Assembly: GCA_036397975.1 (NCBI GenBank)
Contig: DASWHW010000165.1
Coordinates: forward strand, 1 to 44,088
DNA length: 44,088 bases
Source: SZUA-287 sp036397975
Lineage (GTDB): Bacteria > Bacteroidota > Ignavibacteria > UBA10030 > UBA6906
Reading direction: 5' to 3'
The notes below the pieces were generated by a model. It searched no databases and was not told the DNA's origin. It saw only the letters and a program-made list of their open reading frames with translations. Both the position numbers and the translations under genes were made by a program. This document shows positions 24,471 to 33,798 of this stretch, piece after piece (within the stretch, counting starts at the first letter, position 1; each line of letters begins with the position of its first letter).

Positions 24471-26621
24471 GTGGCGGGAAAAAAGATAACTGAAAAGCAA
24501 ATCGATGCACGCATCAATGATCTCCATGAACTCGCCTATAATATATGGTGGGCATGGAATCCTGCGGCCCAGGAAATTTTTCATGAGCTTTCTCCATTTT
24601 TCTGGGAACACAGTTTCCACAATCCTGTGGAGGTATTGAATTGGATTTCCGGTCAGGAACTGCGTGGGCGTTTGGAAGATAAGGAGTTCTTCCATCGGGT
24701 TAGCTCGCTCTGCAAAGAGTTTCAATCGTACATGACCAAGCGTGACACCTGGGCAGCACTACATGCTTCAGCCTTAAAGAAACGGCCAGTTGCTTATTTC
24801 AGCGCAGAGTTCGGTCTGCACGAATGCCTGCACATTTATTCCGGCGGTCTCGGAATACTCGCAGGGGATCATACTAAATCGGCAAGCGATCTTGGAATCC
24901 CTTTCGTCGGCGTGAGCTTCTTCTATAGACAGGGTTACTTCCAACAACAGATTTCGGCTGATGGAAGACAACAGGAGCGATACCCTGATTATGATCCGGG
25001 AAAACTCCCGCTGACCCTCGTGAAAGACAAAAAGGGAGATCCGATTATTGTGTCGGTTGAAATCGGTCAGGCAGTTGTTCAATTTCGCGCCTGGCTGGTA
25101 AGGGTGGGACGGGTGCAAATTTACCTTTTGGATACGAATCTTCCGGAAAACGAACAGCGGTTCCGCGATCTTACAGCTCACGTATACGGCGGAGATCAAT
25201 CCAATCGTATCGGACAGGAGATTCTTCTCGGCATTGGCGGTGTCCGCATGCTGCGTGCGGTCGGCATCTCCCCCTCGGTGTTTCATATGAATGAGGGTCA
25301 CGCCGCCTTCCTGACCCTTGAGCTTGTGCGAGAACAACTCGCCGCCGGGAAACAGCTGAACAAAGCAATGGAGCTTGTGAAGGGTGAGTGCGTTTTTACG
25401 ACTCATACCCCGGTGCCGGCTGGACATGATCGTTTCGACCGGGGACTCATGGAGGGAAACTTGGGAAAGTTCATGCAGAGTATGAAGCTCCCGACCGATG
25501 ATGTCTTGGGGCTTGGAAAGATTGATCCGAAGAACTCTCAAGAGACGTTTACCATGACGATCCTCGCCCTTCGTTTTAGCCGGAGCGCAAACGGAGTGAG
25601 CGAACTGCACGGAAAAGTAAGTCGCAATATGTGGAAGGATCTTTACCCGTCGCTTTCAGAAGCCGACGTACCGATCGGACATGTCACCAACGGCATTCAC
25701 ACAACCGGATGGGCCTCCCCCATCGCCATGGATTTCTGGACGAAACATCTCGGTCACCGGTGGACAACAAAACTCCAGGACAAGAAGTTTTGGGAAAAAT
25801 CGGTAGAGTCAAAAACAATCAGCGATCGGGAACTGTGGGGGCTGCGCAACAGGCTGCGACGCCGACTGATCGAGTTCGCCCGGCGACGGCTGCGAGAGCA
25901 GCATCTTCGCCATGCTGGGTTCGATCCGGGCATTTTTGAATCTGTCCTGCGACCGGATGTTCTTACCATCGGGTTTGCCCGACGCTTCGCCACGTATAAG
26001 CGTGCACCCCTTTTCTTCAGAGATCTTGAGTGGGCACTCAAGACATTGAACAATGCCTCAATGCCCGTCCAGATTATTTTTGCGGGAAAAGCACATCCGC
26101 GTGACGAGTCGGGAAAAGACTTCATCCAGGAAATCATCAACCATTCAAAGGACCCGAGACTGTTCGGCAGAGTTGTATTCATCGAAAATTACGATATTGA
26201 GGTCGCGCGGTACTTGATCTCCGGCTCGGACATTTGGTTGAACACACCGCGACGGCCCATGGAAGCAAGTGGTACGAGCGGTCAGAAAATCGCTATCCAT
26301 GGTGGAATTCATTTCAGCACTATGGATGGGTGGTGGCGGGAAGCGTACGACGGAAGGAACGGATGGAAGATTGGGGAAGATATCACCGCAGCGAACGAAT
26401 CGATACAGGACGATCTCGATGCGGCCTCGCTTCGCGCCCTTCTGGAGAGCAAGATCATTCCTCTCTTCTATGATCGAGGGCGGGACAACATCCCCCACAA
26501 CTGGTTGAAGGTTGTTCGCCACGCAATCTCGTCCATCGTCCCGGTCTACAACACGGACCGAATGGTTGCGGAGTATGTCACGAAGTATTACCTCCCGGCA
26601 AAGAGCAAAGCCCGGAAATAA
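24471..26621 (+). CDS. glgP: Alpha-glucan (glycogen/maltodextrin) phosphorylase, DUF3417 type
   Basis: A 716-residue GT35 enzyme that releases glucose 1-phosphate from alpha-1,4-glucans. The DUF3417 N-terminal domain starts near RINDLHELAYNIWWAWNP. The core has VAYFSAEFGLHECL, YSGGLGILAGDH, HMNEGHAAFLTLE, and the pyridoxal-phosphate site EASGTSGQKIAIHGG, where the lysine carries the cofactor; the family usually has GTSGMKA, so QKI is a slight variant. The frame is open from 24357, but that N-terminus looks unrelated to the family; GTG 24471 behind AAGGAG (12-nt spacing) is preferred. A single-gene unit, possibly read from typA. Confidence 0.9.
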   Translation: MAGKKITEKQIDARINDLHELAYNIWWAWNPAAQEIFHELSPFFWEHSFHNPVEVLNWISGQELRGRLEDKEFFHRVSSLCKEFQSYMTKRDTWAALHASALKKRPVAYFSAEFGLHECLHIYSGGLGILAGDHTKSASDLGIPFVGVSFFYRQGYFQQQISADGRQQERYPDYDPGKLPLTLVKDKKGDPIIVSVEIGQAVVQFRAWLVRVGRVQIYLLDTNLPENEQRFRDLTAHVYGGDQSNRIGQEILLGIGGVRMLRAVGISPSVFHMNEGHAAFLTLELVREQLAAGKQLNKAMELVKGECVFTTHTPVPAGHDRFDRGLMEGNLGKFMQSMKLPTDDVLGLGKIDPKNSQETFTMTILALRFSRSANGVSELHGKVSRNMWKDLYPSLSEADVPIGHVTNGIHTTGWASPIAMDFWTKHLGHRWTTKLQDKKFWEKSVESKTISDRELWGLRNRLRRRLIEFARRRLREQHLRHAGFDPGIFESVLRPDVLTIGFARRFATYKRAPLFFRDLEWALKTLNNASMPVQIIFAGKAHPRDESGKDFIQEIINHSKDPRLFGRVVFIENYDIEVARYLISGSDIWLNTPRRPMEASGTSGQKIAIHGGIHFSTMDGWWREAYDGRNGWKIGEDITAANESIQDDLDAASLRALLESKIIPLFYDRGRDNIPHNWLKVVRHAISSIVPVYNTDRMVAEYVTKYYLPAKSKARK

Positions 26622-26697
26622 TTCTCTTGGGGGGGAGTTGAGAGGCGATTGGTCATCGAGATGACTGGAGACTACCCGACCACCGCCAATACGCCAA

Positions 26698-27045
26698 TCA
26701 AAGTCCTTGAACCCGTTGATTGCAGGGAGGGTCTTTCTCCACTTGTGCCCATCGCTCGTTCCTTCTTGATCGTTTTGGCTCACAACAACGAATACCCGCC
26801 ATCGCGGTGATACCATCGTACAACCCTTTGATCTGTGCAATCACAAGAATCGTCCCGCCGACGAAACCCCCGACGGCAATCGATTCCCCCGGGGAGAATC
26901 GGAGAGGTGTAGTGAAGAACATCCCGGCATCGGATAAAACTATCCCCACATTCTGTGCGAACAGTGTAGATCGCGATTTGGGTACATCGTCAGCCAAACA
27001 TTGCATTGAAAGAAGCATGACGAATGCAATAACAAGATGTCTCAT
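26698..27045 (-). pseudogene. Possible truncated PAP2-like protein or small secreted protein
   Basis: A 115-residue frame with AAGGG at good distance from the ATG. Residues 1-18 are a signal peptide (MRHLVIAFVMLLSMQCLA), and residues about 28-75, with VLSDAGMFFTTPLRFSPGES and a glycine-rich membrane helix, resemble the N-terminus of periplasmic/outer-membrane PAP2 phosphatases of this bacterial group. After that the sequence turns into an Arg/Cys/Asn-rich tail with no PAP2 motif, and neither other frame continues the family. I read it as a remnant that lost its catalytic part; a genuine small membrane protein is the alternative. Confidence 0.4.
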
Positions 27046-27137
27046 GAGAACCCTTTTCGACTTGACGAGTGAGTTGAGGAGGCAAAATGCCTATGATTAT
27101 GTGGTTTTTGTTTGTCGAAATCGCCCCTAGTGTATTC

Positions 27138-27166
27138 TTGACTTTTTTTTCATCACGTTGTAGCTT
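27138..27166 (+). promoter_or_regulatory. Promoter of the multi-PAS kinase operon
   Basis: TTGACT at 27138-27143, 17-nt spacer and TAGCTT at 27161-27166, giving a leader of about 85 nt. Confidence 0.5.
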
Positions 27167-27257
27167 ACATTCAGTGTATCTTCATGTACAGTGTCCTTCC
27201 AACATTTTCAAGGTCATTTATTGATCACGCCAAACCGCGATGACAGAAGCTTGGTGA

Positions 27258-30200
27258 ATGAATAATCTGTCAAGGATGTATTTGATGAGTTTCGCGATGA
27301 TTATCGCAATGATGGATGTACCAAGCGTTTTTTCATCACCCGCCTCCCATCCGGTGTTACTGGCAAAGATTTTCCAGCCAGCTGAACCAGATAGCAATCT
27401 CGGGATCGTTGTTTTACTCCTCCTTCCACTTCTTGTTTTACTCGCGGTGTGGTTTCACTTTCGAACAAGGAGAAAGCAAACCGCATCACTCGAGCGGCTG
27501 CCGAAGCGCGAAGGTCTTTCGGATGACGTTCCTCCCTTTTCCATGATCATGCTCGACACCAAAGGAACAATCCGGGGATGGAGCAGGGCGGCAGAAGAGC
27601 TTCTCGGCTATGTAAATCAAGAGATGATCGGCAAGCATGTCTCCATTCTTTTCACACCGGAAGATCGGCGGGCATGTCTTCCCGACTGGCTGATGAATCG
27701 TGCGACGTCCGTTCGGAATGCCGAGGCAGAAGCCTGGCGGGTGCGTAAGGACGGCACCCTCTTCTGGGGAAAGATCCTTCTCTCAACACTCCATGATGCG
27801 TCAGGCAGACTCAACGGCTTTATCGAGGTCACGCAGAATGTTCGACGCCGCGAAAGCTCCGATGAACAGCTGAGGGGGTCCGAACAATATCTTCAGCGAC
27901 TTCTCGATACATCCCTTGATATGATCATCGCGGTGGACAAGGATCGCCGCATTGTTGAGTTCAACAAGGCAGCACAGCGACAGTTTGGATATTCTCCCGA
28001 AGAGGTACTGGGAAAATATGTGAATATCCTGTATGCGGTACCGGAACAGGGGGAGCAGTTTCGCGGAACGATTCTTGAACAGGGGGTCGCGTACCTGGAA
28101 GTCCTCAACAAACGGAAGTCAGGAGAAACATTCAGTTCTATTGTGTCTGCAGGGTCGATTTTTGACACTCAAGGTGAAGTCATTGGGGTCGTGGGAATTT
28201 CTCGCACAGTTGCTCCGGGGACGCACAGCGTTGAAGCGATCCGGTCTTCGGAGGAAATGTACCGGAAACTCGTCGAGGATATCAACGACGTCATTTTCTC
28301 CGTCGATCGGAAGGGAGTGATCACCTACATTAGTCCCGCCGTTGAGCGGCTCGGAGGTTTCAAACCAGACGAGCTTGTTGGACATCCGTTCATTCAATTC
28401 ATTCATCCCGATGATCTCCCCATCGTGAAAGAAAATTTTTCCAGTGGGATGCAGAATGATCCCCAACCATCCGAATATCGAGTTATTTCAAAATCCGGCA
28501 ATGTTGTCTGGTTAAGGAGTTTTAGCCGCGCCATTGTCGAGAAGGGGCAAGTTCTCGGTCTTCGAGGGGTTCTAACCGATATTACTGAACGCAAGCAGGC
28601 AGAAGAATCCCTGCAACAGCGCTATCTTGAGCTCCAGGCACTTTACGCCACATCTGAGGCGGTCAACAAGTGCAGCGACATCAGCCAGGTGTACGAAGCG
28701 ACATTGGACTCTCTCTTCTCCACGCTTGCTGTCGATCGTGCGGCCATTCTCCTCTTGGATGAACATAAGGTTTCTCGATTCAAAGCCTCGCGCGGTTTGT
28801 CGGATAAATACCGCTGGGCTGTGGAAGGACATTTTCCGTGGGCACTGGATGAATCAACTCCGAGCCCAATTCTGGTCGAAGATGCCAGAACCCATCCTAT
28901 GGTTTCTGCCTATCAGGATTTGCTTCGTGGCGAAGGTATCCATTCACTTGCGTTCCTCCCGCTCATTGACCAGGGCCAACTACTTGGCAAGTTTATGATG
29001 TATTATGATAGTCCGCATAGGTTCTCGCAGAGTGAAGTACAGCTGGCACAAACGATTGCCGGTCACGTTGCTTCCGCAATTCATATGAAGTTCGCAGATG
29101 ATTCTATCCGGTATCGCGCTGGAATTGACAGTCTTATTGCTTCCATCTCCACAGCGTTTATCAATCTCACGCCGGGCGAAACGGATGATGAAATTAATCG
29201 TACGCTCCAAAGAATTGGAGCGTTTACCAACGCCGATCGCAGTTCTGTTTTTCTCTTTGATGAGGCGAACAATACTTCGTCAAACACGCACGAGTGGACC
29301 GCGCACGCAATCAAGCCTCTGATCAAGACATTACAAAACGTGCCACAGGAAGTGTTCAGTTGGTGGACAAGCGTCATTAAGAACAAGAGTATCGTGCACC
29401 TCCCACGTTTGGGCGATGCGCCTCCAGAAGCAGACGCGGATTGTCGCCTTCTTCAGGAACAAAAGATCCGATCCGTTGTTGCCGTTCCGTTAGTATCGAA
29501 GAATACTGCCGTAGGGTTCATCGGATTCGACTCCGTACGAAGGGAACGGACTTGGGATGAGGAGACAATTCGCCTCCTTCAAATGGTTGCAGATGTTCTC
29601 GTGAACGCGCTGGAACGGAAAGTAAGCGAGAGGGCGCTTCAAAAATCGGAGGAACGGTATCGTGATATTGTCACTCTTGCACCCGTCGGTTACTATGAGT
29701 CCACCCGCAGGGGATTAATTCTCGATGCAAACGAGCGGCTGGCAAAGATGCTCGGATATGACTCATCCGAAGAAGTTGTAGGATTGAATCTCGCACGCGA
29801 CGTTTACTGGAATCCTGCAGACCGAGAAGCGTTGTTTTCAAAATATGAAAACGCTGGTCGCGTCTCGGATCATGAGCTGTTATGGAAGAAGAGGGATGGA
29901 TCGCCCGTTTGGGTTCTCATGAACGCGCGAGCAGTGGAAGTGTCCCCCGGCGTTGTTGATCATTACGAAGCATTCATCCAGGATATCACGGAACGGAAAA
30001 ATACCGACCGGGTCATGAAAGAGAGTGAAGAACGATATCGTTCCGTCGTGACATCGGTTGCAGAAGGAATTATTCTGTTAAAATCGACCGGTGAAATCGT
30101 TGCCTGCAATGCAAGTGCAGAGCGTATTCTCAATCTTTCTTCTCAGCAACTGTTGGGCAACACGTCTATTGACCGATATTGGCCAGCACTGCATGAAGAC

Positions 30201-32648
30201 GGTTCTCCTTTCCCCGGTGATACGCATCCCCCGGCAGAAACCCTTCGAACAGGTAAGTCATGCTCTGAAGTCATTATCGGTCTGCAGAAACCAGATGGAA
30301 CGGTGACCTGGATTTCCATGAATACAGAACCGTTGATTAAGCCTGGCGATGAAAGACCCTACGCGGTGGTTGCATCATTCCACGACATTACTGACCTCAG
30401 GGCAGCAGAGTTATCAGTGAAAGAAAGTGAAGAACGATATCGAGATCTCGTAGAAAATATAAGTGAGGGATATATTGTCACTGACGGGACAGGGGTCATT
30501 CTCTATACTAGTCCCAATGTGATGGAAGCCGGAGGCTATACACGAGAGGACATCATTGGACAAAATTTTACACGGTTTATCGAGAAGGGCGACCGACGGC
30601 GCGTTCTGGACCACTACAAGAATTTCATTCGTGAAGGGAAAACTGATACACGGTGTGAGTATAGGGCACTGATAAAAAACGAACCCACAGTGTGGATTGA
30701 ACAGACAACGCGCGCAATACGGCGCAGTGACGGATCCGTGCGAGAATTGAGAAGTGTTATTCGCGATATTTCGGAAAGGCGAAAATCAGAAGAGACCCTT
30801 CGCGAGAGTGAAGAGCGTTATCGCCTGCTTGCAGAAAACTCTCTCGACCTCATTGGCCTGCTCGCACTCGATGGAAGAATCCTCTATGTTTCACCATCCC
30901 ACTATCATGTCCTCGGCTATCATGCAGCCGGACTAGTTGGGAGAAACTTCTACTCCCTTGTGCAACCTCAGTTTGCACATGCAGTGAAAGATGCATTCCG
31001 CACCATCATTGCGGACGGTATCGATGCACGAATCGACATTGGATTGCGCACGCACAACGGGGGATCCGTCCGCGTGGAGGCGAACTTGTCTCTCTTTGTT
31101 GGATCGGGTAATAGCCCTGACAAGATCCTTGTCACTGCACGGGATGTGAGCGAACAATACGGGGCTGTCGAGGCATTACAGAAGTCAGAACAGCATTATC
31201 GCATGTTGTTCGAAAGAAATCTTGCAGGTGTGTATCGCTCCACTATCGACGGAGCGCTCCTCGACTGCAACGATTCGTTTGTTCGAATCTTCGGCTTCTC
31301 CTCCCGTGAGGATGCAGTCTCGCACAATGTTGTCGAGAACTATTTTACGGAACAGGAGCGAAACAGGTTCCTTGAGCAGCTTATTCGGGATCGTGTTATC
31401 GACAACGAGGAATTTCACCGCCGCAAGATCGATGGAACACCTGTATGGGTGATGGAAGCAGCGACTCTCTTGAAAGACGATCACGGTCAATTCACGATTA
31501 TTGAAGGAACGCTTGTAGACATCACGGACCGGAAGGTGACCTATACTGCCCTGGAATCGGCAGAAGCCCAATACCGACACCTCGTCCACTCAGTGCAGGC
31601 GATCGTGTGGAAAGCTGACGCCGACGCCCAGCAGTTCAGTTTCGTCAGCGAGGAAGCGGAGCAAATGCTCGGGTTCAGCGTCCACGAGTGGCTCCACAAG
31701 CCGAACTTTCGCAGGCTTCACGTTCACCCGGATGACCGGGACTTGGTCATGAACGAAATAGCGATAGCGACCGCAGACCGTCATGACTTCGAGCTTGAAT
31801 ACCGCATGCTTAGTTCTGAAGGCCAGACCGTCTGGGTCCGGGACATCGCTCGCTATGTTGTCGGAAAGGACCAACACGCTCAGCTCGTCGGAGTGATGAT
31901 CGACATAACGAAACAGAAACAGGCAGAAGAAAAACTGCGGCGATCGCAGGAGGAGTTGCGGGCACTCTCCGGACACTTGGAGTCGGTTCGTGAAGAAGAG
32001 CGTATCCGCGTCGCACGGGAAATCCATGACGAATTAGGTCAGGTGCTCACCGCGCTGAAGATGGACCTTTCTCTCCTCGGCAGGAAAGCGTATGAGGCCG
32101 GTGATACCGTCCCATTATCCCTGTTGATGGACGAGCTTCGATCGATGAAAGAAAAGCTGGACAACACCATTCAGAGCGTGCGTAAAATGGTGACAGAGCT
32201 GCGTCCGGAAGTGCTGGACGAACTTGGCCTCCGCGAGGCAGTTGAATGGCAGTCACATGAATTCGAAGCGCGGACACAGATTCGATGCGTCTTTGAGTCG
32301 AATCTTGACGAGTTTTCAATGGAATCAGAGCGGGAGACCGCAGTCTTCCGAATCTTTCAGGAAGCTCTGACGAATATCGCCCACCACTCCAGGGCAACCC
32401 GAGTGAACGTCAAACTTGAGGAGGATGAACAGTATGTCCGGCTAGAAGTTTGTGATAATGGTAGAGGTATCAAGGAAGACGACAAGTCACGGAGAGCATG
32501 GCACAGTCTTGTCGGCATGCGAGAGAGGGCACTGCTACTTGGCGGACAAGTAAGCGTTCACGGCAATGTTGGGTCGGGGACCACAGTGGTTGTCACAATC
32601 CCCAAAACTGAGCAGACTGCTGAACCCCACCGGACACCTGCACCCTAA
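27258..32648 (+). CDS. Giant NarL-class sensor histidine kinase with nine PAS and two GAF domains
   Basis: An 1796-residue membrane-anchored kinase. Residues 1-27 look like a signal/anchor helix and 48-67 are a second helix, with only about 20 residues between, so sensing is mainly cytoplasmic. Domains by reading: PAS 90-195, 205-315 and 330-445; GAF 460-610 and 620-785; PAS 797-912, 922-1045, 1055-1172, 1182-1298, 1308-1423 and 1434-1550; HisKA_3 1575-1650 with phospho-His 1590 in REIHDELGQ; HATPase 1690-1785 with QEALTNIAHHS and DNGRGI. Most PAS units end in the DIT/SERK linker and begin SEERYR. Usual kinases of this class carry far fewer sensors. GAF-only ligand residues and haem or flavin sites are not evident. 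The NarL-type regulator follows 17 nt later. Confidence 0.93.
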   Translation: MNNLSRMYLMSFAMIIAMMDVPSVFSSPASHPVLLAKIFQPAEPDSNLGIVVLLLLPLLVLLAVWFHFRTRRKQTASLERLPKREGLSDDVPPFSMIMLDTKGTIRGWSRAAEELLGYVNQEMIGKHVSILFTPEDRRACLPDWLMNRATSVRNAEAEAWRVRKDGTLFWGKILLSTLHDASGRLNGFIEVTQNVRRRESSDEQLRGSEQYLQRLLDTSLDMIIAVDKDRRIVEFNKAAQRQFGYSPEEVLGKYVNILYAVPEQGEQFRGTILEQGVAYLEVLNKRKSGETFSSIVSAGSIFDTQGEVIGVVGISRTVAPGTHSVEAIRSSEEMYRKLVEDINDVIFSVDRKGVITYISPAVERLGGFKPDELVGHPFIQFIHPDDLPIVKENFSSGMQNDPQPSEYRVISKSGNVVWLRSFSRAIVEKGQVLGLRGVLTDITERKQAEESLQQRYLELQALYATSEAVNKCSDISQVYEATLDSLFSTLAVDRAAILLLDEHKVSRFKASRGLSDKYRWAVEGHFPWALDESTPSPILVEDARTHPMVSAYQDLLRGEGIHSLAFLPLIDQGQLLGKFMMYYDSPHRFSQSEVQLAQTIAGHVASAIHMKFADDSIRYRAGIDSLIASISTAFINLTPGETDDEINRTLQRIGAFTNADRSSVFLFDEANNTSSNTHEWTAHAIKPLIKTLQNVPQEVFSWWTSVIKNKSIVHLPRLGDAPPEADADCRLLQEQKIRSVVAVPLVSKNTAVGFIGFDSVRRERTWDEETIRLLQMVADVLVNALERKVSERALQKSEERYRDIVTLAPVGYYESTRRGLILDANERLAKMLGYDSSEEVVGLNLARDVYWNPADREALFSKYENAGRVSDHELLWKKRDGSPVWVLMNARAVEVSPGVVDHYEAFIQDITERKNTDRVMKESEERYRSVVTSVAEGIILLKSTGEIVACNASAERILNLSSQQLLGNTSIDRYWPALHEDGSPFPGDTHPPAETLRTGKSCSEVIIGLQKPDGTVTWISMNTEPLIKPGDERPYAVVASFHDITDLRAAELSVKESEERYRDLVENISEGYIVTDGTGVILYTSPNVMEAGGYTREDIIGQNFTRFIEKGDRRRVLDHYKNFIREGKTDTRCEYRALIKNEPTVWIEQTTRAIRRSDGSVRELRSVIRDISERRKSEETLRESEERYRLLAENSLDLIGLLALDGRILYVSPSHYHVLGYHAAGLVGRNFYSLVQPQFAHAVKDAFRTIIADGIDARIDIGLRTHNGGSVRVEANLSLFVGSGNSPDKILVTARDVSEQYGAVEALQKSEQHYRMLFERNLAGVYRSTIDGALLDCNDSFVRIFGFSSREDAVSHNVVENYFTEQERNRFLEQLIRDRVIDNEEFHRRKIDGTPVWVMEAATLLKDDHGQFTIIEGTLVDITDRKVTYTALESAEAQYRHLVHSVQAIVWKADADAQQFSFVSEEAEQMLGFSVHEWLHKPNFRRLHVHPDDRDLVMNEIAIATADRHDFELEYRMLSSEGQTVWVRDIARYVVGKDQHAQLVGVMIDITKQKQAEEKLRRSQEELRALSGHLESVREEERIRVAREIHDELGQVLTALKMDLSLLGRKAYEAGDTVPLSLLMDELRSMKEKLDNTIQSVRKMVTELRPEVLDELGLREAVEWQSHEFEARTQIRCVFESNLDEFSMESERETAVFRIFQEALTNIAHHSRATRVNVKLEEDEQYVRLEVCDNGRGIKEDDKSRRAWHSLVGMRERALLLGGQVSVHGNVGSGTTVVVTIPKTEQTAEPHRTPAP

Positions 32649-32665
32649 ACGAAGGAGACCAAGCC

Positions 32666-33298
32666 ATGATCCGTGTTTTCATCGCAGATGACCACGCTCT
32701 GATTCGCGAAGGATTAAAAAAAATCCTGAAGGAAGAATCAGACATGGTCGTTGTTGGAGAGGCTTCCCGCGCTGGGGAGGTTGTTGACATTCTCGGAGAG
32801 ACAACAGTCGATATTATTGTCCTTGACATTTCCATGCCCGACAGGAGCGGGCTGGAATTGTTAAAAGATATTAAACATCTCTATCCTAAGATACATGTGT
32901 TGATGTTGAGTATTCATCCTGAAGACCGATTTGCTATTCGGGCACTCAAAGCAGGTGCGGCAGGCTACGTAACAAAAGAAAGTGCTTCAGATGAACTCGT
33001 CAAGGCCATCCGCCGCGTCGTACTTGGAGGAAAATACGTCAGCGCCAACCTCGCAGAACATCTTGCCTCTGAGCTTAATGTCACCTCGGAGAAACCTCCT
33101 CATCAAACTCTCAGTGACCGAGAATATGAAGTTATGTGCTTGCTCGCTTCAGGAAAAACCCTGAAGCAGATCGCAGAAAATCTCACCCTGAGCCTCAGCA
33201 GTGTTAACACATATCGATCACGGATCCTTCACAAAATGAACATGACATCGAGTGCGGAGTTGATGCATTACGCGATCAATAACAGGCTCGTCGATTAA
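32666..33298 (+). CDS. NarL/FixJ-family response regulator
   Basis: A 210-residue two-domain regulator. The receiver keeps Asp 8-Asp 9, phosphoacceptor Asp 54 (IVLDISMPD) and Lys 104 (YVTKES). The C-terminal LuxR-type HTH (about 145-207) includes LSDREYEVMCLLASGKTLKQ and LSLSSVNTYRSRILHKM. It should be phosphorylated by the neighbouring HisKA_3 kinase and bind DNA as a dimer. GGAG lies nine bases before the ATG. The palindrome 40 bp downstream is a possible target. Confidence 0.95.
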   Translation: MIRVFIADDHALIREGLKKILKEESDMVVVGEASRAGEVVDILGETTVDIIVLDISMPDRSGLELLKDIKHLYPKIHVLMLSIHPEDRFAIRALKAGAAGYVTKESASDELVKAIRRVVLGGKYVSANLAEHLASELNVTSEKPPHQTLSDREYEVMCLLASGKTLKQIAENLTLSLSSVNTYRSRILHKMNMTSSAELMHYAINNRLVD

Positions 33299-33337
33299 CC
33301 GTTTCCAGGCAATTCTCTCTCCAAAGAGCAAATTCCA

Positions 33338-33358
33338 TTGTCGTATTGAATACGACAA
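33338..33358. repeat. Perfect 21-bp palindrome, candidate operator
   Basis: Arms TTGTCGTATT and AATACGACAA around a single G. A third copy of the core (TTACGACA) lies at 33373-33380, about two helical turns away from the right arm. It sits 40 bp after the NarL-type regulator and about 45 bp upstream of the promoter-like site; no T run follows, so it is more likely a protein-binding site than a terminator. Confidence 0.55.
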
Positions 33359-33401
33359 ACAAGGCGTCCACATTACGACACGAGCTTCATCATTTCCTCT
33401 A

Positions 33402-33430
33402 TTTCCAAAACAAAAGTGATGGTGTATATT
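33402..33430 (+). promoter_or_regulatory. Candidate promoter within the interval
   Basis: TTTCCA at 33402-33407, 17-nt spacer, TATATT at 33425-33430. The -10 lies inside a small inverted repeat TGGTG-tatattgt-CACCA. Transcription would start near 33437, some 360 nt before the next gene. Confidence 0.4.
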
Positions 33431-33608
33431 GTCACCAGACGTTGTTTGTGTGGGGGAGTGACTTAAGCGGTCGAAGCAATTGGACGAATGGCTTGATAGT
33501 CCTGAGCGCATTGACCAAAGGATGTCACCGGAGAGGCGAATATCTTCGGAAGCGCGTGGATTGAGGGGGCAGGATGTGTTGATGCGCTTTCGGAGTTTAT
33601 CGAAAAAT

Positions 33609-33651
33609 CGGTGGCTCCGCTGGGCCTATGGGAGGTCAGACGGAGCCTCCG
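33609..33651 (+). terminator. GC-rich hairpin with short T run
   Basis: Arms CGGTGGCTCCG and CGGAGCCTCCG pair over 11 positions with one T-T mismatch and a 21-nt loop, followed by GTTTTCC. It could end a short RNA started at about 33437, or be part of a structured leader. Confidence 0.35.
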
Positions 33652-33798
33652 GTTTTCCATCTCACATAGCCACTAGTGATTCTTCGTGCCTGGAAGTGTC
33701 ATGAACCGCCCTGGAAGATTCTTAGATACATCTCGTAAGTGTCCGTGGAGCAACTCGTTACCATTCCTTCTAATTCAATAAACATAAGACGGATCAAT

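Larger units (their letters stand above)
33299..33798 (+). other. Gene-free 500-bp regulatory interval
   Basis: No credible coding frame: short open frames lack ribosome binding sites and any recognisable protein pattern. It contains a 21-bp palindrome (33338-33358) with an extra half-site (TTACGACA at 33373-33380), a promoter-like site (33402-33430) and a GC-rich hairpin (33609-33651). It could hold a small RNA or a long leader for the receiver-like gene. Confidence 0.5.

Noticed and set aside
26624..26660. Hairpin after glgP (CTCT / AGAG around a G run)
   Set aside because: Short stem and no T run, so not a credible terminator.
26145..26840. 231-codon minus-strand frame antisense to glgP
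   Set aside because: It is the shadow of the phosphorylase coding strand and shows no protein family pattern.
33452..33477. tRNA-Ser/Leu-like start (GGGGGAGTGACTTAAGCGG and following bases)
   Set aside because: No anticodon stem of the right size, no T-loop GGTTCGAATCC-type sequence and no closing acceptor strand follow.
33480..33704. 74-codon frame in the kinase/pseudo-receiver interval
   Set aside because: It starts with TTG, lacks a ribosome site and includes the GC hairpin; composition looks non-coding.
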